Source: Maridesulfovibrio sp050916235
Lineage (GTDB): Bacteria; Desulfobacterota; Desulfovibrionia; Desulfovibrionales; Desulfovibrionaceae
DNA length: 64,000 nucleotides
NCBI RefSeq assembly: GCF_050916235.1
Contig: NZ_CP104854.1
Coordinates: forward strand, 3,410,001-3,474,000
Direction of reading: 5' to 3'
The position numbers and the translations under genes were made by a program. The notes beneath the pieces were generated by a model. That model had not been told where the DNA came from and did no database searches. It was given only the letters and a program-made list of their open reading frames with translations. This document shows positions 60,481 through 64,000 of this stretch, in pieces. How positions within the stretch are numbered: the first letter of the stretch is position 1; each line of letters begins with the position of its first letter.

Positions 60481-63400
60481 GTGCTGCTGAGAGTAAAACA
60501 ACTTTTCTGGATACTTTTCATCCTTTTCGACTCCTGCATTGTGGCTGCAGCTCTGGGTGGCGTTTTTTATCTGGAATCCGAGGGGCCCCGGCACGAGCTG
60601 GAGACACTGCTCAGCAACAAATTGGGCCGTAAGGTTGTTTTCGAAGAGAACCTGGATCTGATCTTTTATCCCTGGCTGGGGCTGGAGACCGGTCCGGTCA
60701 GCGTTTCTGCTGCTCCGGGCTCGGCTTACAAGAACCAGCTAACGGTTCAGAGCGTCGATTTCAAGGTCCGGTTGCTTCCTCTTCTGAGCGGCGAGCTCGA
60801 AGTTGATACCGTCATCGTCGATTCACCTGTGTTGCGGCTGGACCGCGGCCATGACGGCAGGCTTGATCTGCCGGTGGTCGGTGACGGCAAGCCTGCCGAT
60901 TCATCCGAGCCGATCGATCTTTTTTTCCGGTCCATCTCCGTTCGCGGGGTAAGCGTTGTCAACGCCACATGTTTCTATACCGACCTCGGTACAGGTAATT
61001 CCTTTGACGTTTCTGGTGTGAATCTGCGCACCGGGCTGCTGCGCAAGGACACTCCGCTGGCATTCGATGTAAGTGCCATACTGGAGACCGATATTTTCGC
61101 CCTGAGTGCGGAATTGGGACTCAAGGGGCTGGTTGATTTTTCGCTGTCGCAGCGGTCATTATCCCTTTCCGAGACTTCCCTGTCTCTGGACGTGCGCAGC
61201 AGCGAACTGCTCGGCCCGGAAGAATCCCTTCAGGCCATAGCCAATCTTGATTTCAACCTTGTTGACGGTCTTGTGGACGTGAAGGGCCTTGTGGTGCAGG
61301 GCGGCGGAATGCGCCTTTCCGGCTCCGCAAGGTGTGAAAATATTTACCACGACCCTGATTTCAAGGGAAATCTGCATTCCACCCGCTTTGATCCCAAGGC
61401 AGTCTTTTCGAAATTCACTCCGGAACCCATTCCTGCAGGGTTCAAGGACATCCTGAACTCCGCGTCATTTTCCGTGGATTTCCAGTCTTCGCTGGATAAA
61501 ACGTCCCTGAGCAACATGATTCTCAAGGTGGACGACACGACCATAAAGGGAGAATTTTCTCTCTCCGACTACACCCATCCTTTTGTTGAGTTCGATGTTT
61601 ATGCGGACAAACTGTTGCTGGACCCTTATGCCCGTATTTTCAAGCATGCAGGACCGCAACCGGGGGTAAGGCCGGATAAGAAGAATCCCGAAAAATCTTC
61701 CCCTGTTCTGGGCTCCGAGCGTGGTGAGGAGCTGCGGCAGGCCGTTATTGCCGAACTGGTGCGCCGCATTCCCTGCCGGGGCCGGCTTGAGCTTGGCAGC
61801 CTTGTTTACGACGGAATGAAGCTTGAGACGGTAAGGCTGGCCGTATCTCCGGGACCGAAAGTCGCTTCCCTGAGTATAGGAAAGGGATCGTATCTGGACG
61901 GTGATTTTTCCCTGCGGGCTGATCTGGCCTTTGACGAGAAACAGGAGAAGGATACCCTGTACCTTTCCGGTAACGGGGAGGTTGCGCCGTTCTCGCTGAG
62001 CCGTATTCCCATGGAAACGGATGCCATCACCTTCCGATCCGGCAAGGCCGGGCTCAAGCTCAGGACTCTTGCCTCTCAGGGCAAGACGCTGGTGGAACTG
62101 GTCCGCAATCTAAGATTCGAGGTGGGGTTGCAGGGCAAGGGTGTTGCTGCAAGCCTCGAAAACAAGGATATTCCAGCCACGTACAGGAATTTCCACCTTG
62201 AAGATCTCAAACTGGATCTGAAGGGGGCTCCCCTTGCCGGAAAGGCCCCGGACGGGCTGGTCGGGCGCAGGGTGGGGCTGACCCTGACAGCCGGGTTGCT
62301 CAAGCCGGATATGAAGCTTGCCACAACTTTTTCCGGAGATGTTTTCTGCAACCGGGTCTATCCTGATCAGGTTGTGCTCAGAAACAGCGCGGCTGAGATT
62401 TCTGCAGTAGGTACCGGTATGCCGGTGCTGAAAAAAGCCTTCAAGATTTCAGTTGCCGGAGAGGGCAGCCTCAAGCAGCGCGAGTTCAAGCTCGGCGGAT
62501 TTTCATTTAAAAGCGGCGGGATAAACCTGCACGGCGGCGTCGAGGCCAAGCGTCTGGGCATGGAAACAGCCTTTGCGGACGGAACTCTCATGCTGGACAG
62601 CGTCAAATGTTCCGAGATTTTCGACCTGTTCGGCATTGCCAAGCCGGAGACACAGGCCCCTGACGGATTCGATTCCGTTGAGCTGGACAGTTCGTTCCAG
62701 CTTAACGGGGAGAACCTGAATCTGCGGGTCAACCGTGCGCGGCTGGATAACGCCACCGCGGATGCCACCTTCGAGCTGGTTGATTTCAGCAGGCCGGTGC
62801 TCAATTTCATCGTCAACGGCCAGAATGTGGATGTGGACCGTTTCCTGCCCCCGGATATCGGGGAGAAGGGCAATGCCACAGCCTCCTCCGGCGGCAAGGA
62901 TGAGTTTGATGCCCGGCTGCCGGAATGGGAGTTCCCGGACGGTCTGCTCGGAGCCATCAACGCCACAGGCAAGGTCTCCTGTGATTATTTCCGTATATTC
63001 GATTTCGGCGGCAGCAGGGTGAGTGCGGATGTGGATATGCAGAAGGCCGTTATCGGCATCCGCAACATCAAGGCGGATTTCCACAATGGCAATCTGGCCG
63101 GTAATCTCGACCTTGGACTGCGCAACGGGACCGTTACCCTTGATTCTGATTTCGAGGGACGCGGTTTTGATGCCGGGATGTTCTTCGTGGATTACGTAGG
63201 GCGAGATTGCGTTAACGGCAGAACCGATGCCTCCTTGAAGCTCAAGGGCAGTTCTTCGGCCAACACCTATTTTACCGATTCAATGACCGGAAGTCTCGCC
63301 TTCAAGATAACCGACGGTTCCTACCTGTTCGAAGCCACGGCTGCGAAGGACAAGAAGGAGAAGAAGCCCGCCAAACCGACCTCCTTCTCTCTCATGCAGG

Positions 63401-63732
63401 GCTCAATCAACGGGAAGGAAGGCAATTTCAGGGTAGAGGATTTCCTGCTCAAGACTGATTATCTGACCGCTACAGCCAAGGGCGGGTTCAGCTTCCCGAA
63501 AGATTCAATAAACCTTCGGGTTGATGCGGATATTATCAAACTGCCCAACCTTTATCTCAAGATTGTCAATGCCTTACTCGATGCGCTTACCGGAGTGAAT
63601 GTGAGCGTTACCGGAAAACTGAGCGATCCCAAAGTCGAAGTCAAAGGGCTCGAACGCTGGGGTGATGTGCTCGGCGATGTGCTCGGTCTTCCGGAACAGT
63701 CTTTTATGTTTTTCAGGGATCTGATTTTCTGA
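60481..63732 (+). CDS. AsmA-family large periplasmic bridge protein
   Basis: It is 1083 residues long. One membrane helix at the N-terminus (about residues 7-29) is followed by the AsmA start pattern (LETLLSNKLGRKVVFEENLDLIFYPWLGLETGPVSVS...) and a very long beta-rich periplasmic part, with the C-terminal AsmA_2-type domain (NLAGNLDLGLRNGTVTLDSDFEGRG...). AsmA-like proteins are thought to carry phospholipid between membranes. The start is GTG 60481; AGG lies upstream with weak spacing. It precedes the YihY/BrkB gene by 53 bp. No lipopolysaccharide genes are adjacent. Confidence 0.88.
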   Translation: MLLRVKQLFWILFILFDSCIVAAALGGVFYLESEGPRHELETLLSNKLGRKVVFEENLDLIFYPWLGLETGPVSVSAAPGSAYKNQLTVQSVDFKVRLLPLLSGELEVDTVIVDSPVLRLDRGHDGRLDLPVVGDGKPADSSEPIDLFFRSISVRGVSVVNATCFYTDLGTGNSFDVSGVNLRTGLLRKDTPLAFDVSAILETDIFALSAELGLKGLVDFSLSQRSLSLSETSLSLDVRSSELLGPEESLQAIANLDFNLVDGLVDVKGLVVQGGGMRLSGSARCENIYHDPDFKGNLHSTRFDPKAVFSKFTPEPIPAGFKDILNSASFSVDFQSSLDKTSLSNMILKVDDTTIKGEFSLSDYTHPFVEFDVYADKLLLDPYARIFKHAGPQPGVRPDKKNPEKSSPVLGSERGEELRQAVIAELVRRIPCRGRLELGSLVYDGMKLETVRLAVSPGPKVASLSIGKGSYLDGDFSLRADLAFDEKQEKDTLYLSGNGEVAPFSLSRIPMETDAITFRSGKAGLKLRTLASQGKTLVELVRNLRFEVGLQGKGVAASLENKDIPATYRNFHLEDLKLDLKGAPLAGKAPDGLVGRRVGLTLTAGLLKPDMKLATTFSGDVFCNRVYPDQVVLRNSAAEISAVGTGMPVLKKAFKISVAGEGSLKQREFKLGGFSFKSGGINLHGGVEAKRLGMETAFADGTLMLDSVKCSEIFDLFGIAKPETQAPDGFDSVELDSSFQLNGENLNLRVNRARLDNATADATFELVDFSRPVLNFIVNGQNVDVDRFLPPDIGEKGNATASSGGKDEFDARLPEWEFPDGLLGAINATGKVSCDYFRIFDFGGSRVSADVDMQKAVIGIRNIKADFHNGNLAGNLDLGLRNGTVTLDSDFEGRGFDAGMFFVDYVGRDCVNGRTDASLKLKGSSSANTYFTDSMTGSLAFKITDGSYLFEATAAKDKKEKKPAKPTSFSLMQGSINGKEGNFRVEDFLLKTDYLTATAKGGFSFPKDSINLRVDADIIKLPNLYLKIVNALLDALTGVNVSVTGKLSDPKVEVKGLERWGDVLGDVLGLPEQSFMFFRDLIF

Positions 63733-63785
63733 TATGTTTTTATAAAGTTATGCCTCCGGCGGCATCCTTATAAAAGGAGACTGAG

Positions 63786-64000
63786 ATGACAGGTGGGAGA
63801 TTGGGTCAGAAGGTTGTGGATTTTTTTCTGCACGATATCTGGGACTGGAGTTCGCGTCAGGTTATTGCTCCGGTCAGGTGGTTTTACACGTTTGCGCGCG
63901 TTTCTTATCTGGTGATTCTCGGTTTCCTGAATGACCAGTGTATAATCCGGGCGTCGGCACTGACCTTTACCACCATGCTTTCCATTGTGCCTTTTGTGGC
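63786..64000 (+). CDS. YihY/BrkB-family inner-membrane protein (5' part, cut by window edge)
   Basis: The first 71 residues begin MTGGRLGQKVVDFFLHDIW and reach a membrane segment with the family mark RASALTFTTMLSIVPFVA, typical of YihY/BrkB proteins (once misnamed RNase BN). AAAGGAG lies 6 bases before the ATG. The gene runs beyond the window. Confidence 0.85.
   Translation, partial: MTGGRLGQKVVDFFLHDIWDWSSRQVIAPVRWFYTFARVSYLVILGFLNDQCIIRASALTFTTMLSIVPFV

Overview
The window looks like chromosome of a marine, Gram-negative sulfate reducer of the Desulfovibrionaceae, most like Maridesulfovibrio/Desulfovibrio. This is inferred from gene content: a complete outer-membrane and lipid A assembly operon, a pair of ferredoxin-fused MinD-like ATPases of the type linked to the D. 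vulgaris 'orange protein' locus, a YeiH-type 'sulfate exporter', glutamine synthetase III, an AICAR transformylase that lacks the cyclohydrolase domain, and many GG-N10-GC (sigma-54) promoter candidates. Coding density is high and most of the DNA is ordinary core genome. No complete insertion sequence, prophage, CRISPR array or rRNA was seen.

Layout. 1-10 kb: tail of a membrane protein gene, YeiH transporter plus a small membrane protein, two small coiled-coil membrane proteins, plsY, an RNase II/R-type nuclease, a TetR regulator with an AhpD-like target gene, and purH (formyltransferase only). 10-21 kb: MltF-like lytic transglycosylase, purA, holB, a globin-coupled diguanylate cyclase, YitT, two paralogous orphan periplasmic binding proteins, a GlxA-type regulator overlapping a DJ-1/PfpI gene, then about 800 bp without a recognised gene but with tandem repeats and hairpins. 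21-32 kb: a large exported protein with a C-terminal sorting-type tail, a CAT-like acyltransferase, two glycosyltransferases and a TylF-type methyltransferase (possibly surface glycan or flagellin modification), a lipoprotein, a chemoreceptor and a secreted helical protein. 32-38 kb: nitrogen and amino-acid genes, namely glutamine synthetase III and a GlnHPQ-type ABC transporter, with a possible small RNA between them. 38-45 kb: Na/Pi cotransporter, Skp-like lipoprotein, pyruvate kinase, a bacterial cereblon-like CULT protein, and three tRNA-Asn genes, each with its own promoter and terminator. 45-56 kb: lysS-lolE-lolD-bamA-skp-lpxD-fabZ-lpxA-lpxI, which together build and load the outer membrane. 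56-64 kb: an operon of FmdB-like, CGGC, two MinD/ferredoxin ATPases and a DUF5320-like protein, reading leftwards behind a very good sigma-54 promoter, then a DUF89 phosphatase, an AsmA-family protein and the start of a YihY/BrkB gene.

The most unusual items are the CULT (thalidomide-pocket) protein wedged behind a tRNA-Asn terminator, the three self-contained tRNA-Asn cassettes, a dispersed family of long palindromic intergenic repeats, the TetR operator pair, and the unexplained 20.6-21.0 kb region. No database search was possible. Family calls rest on motifs read from the translations, and promoter and RNA calls are candidates.
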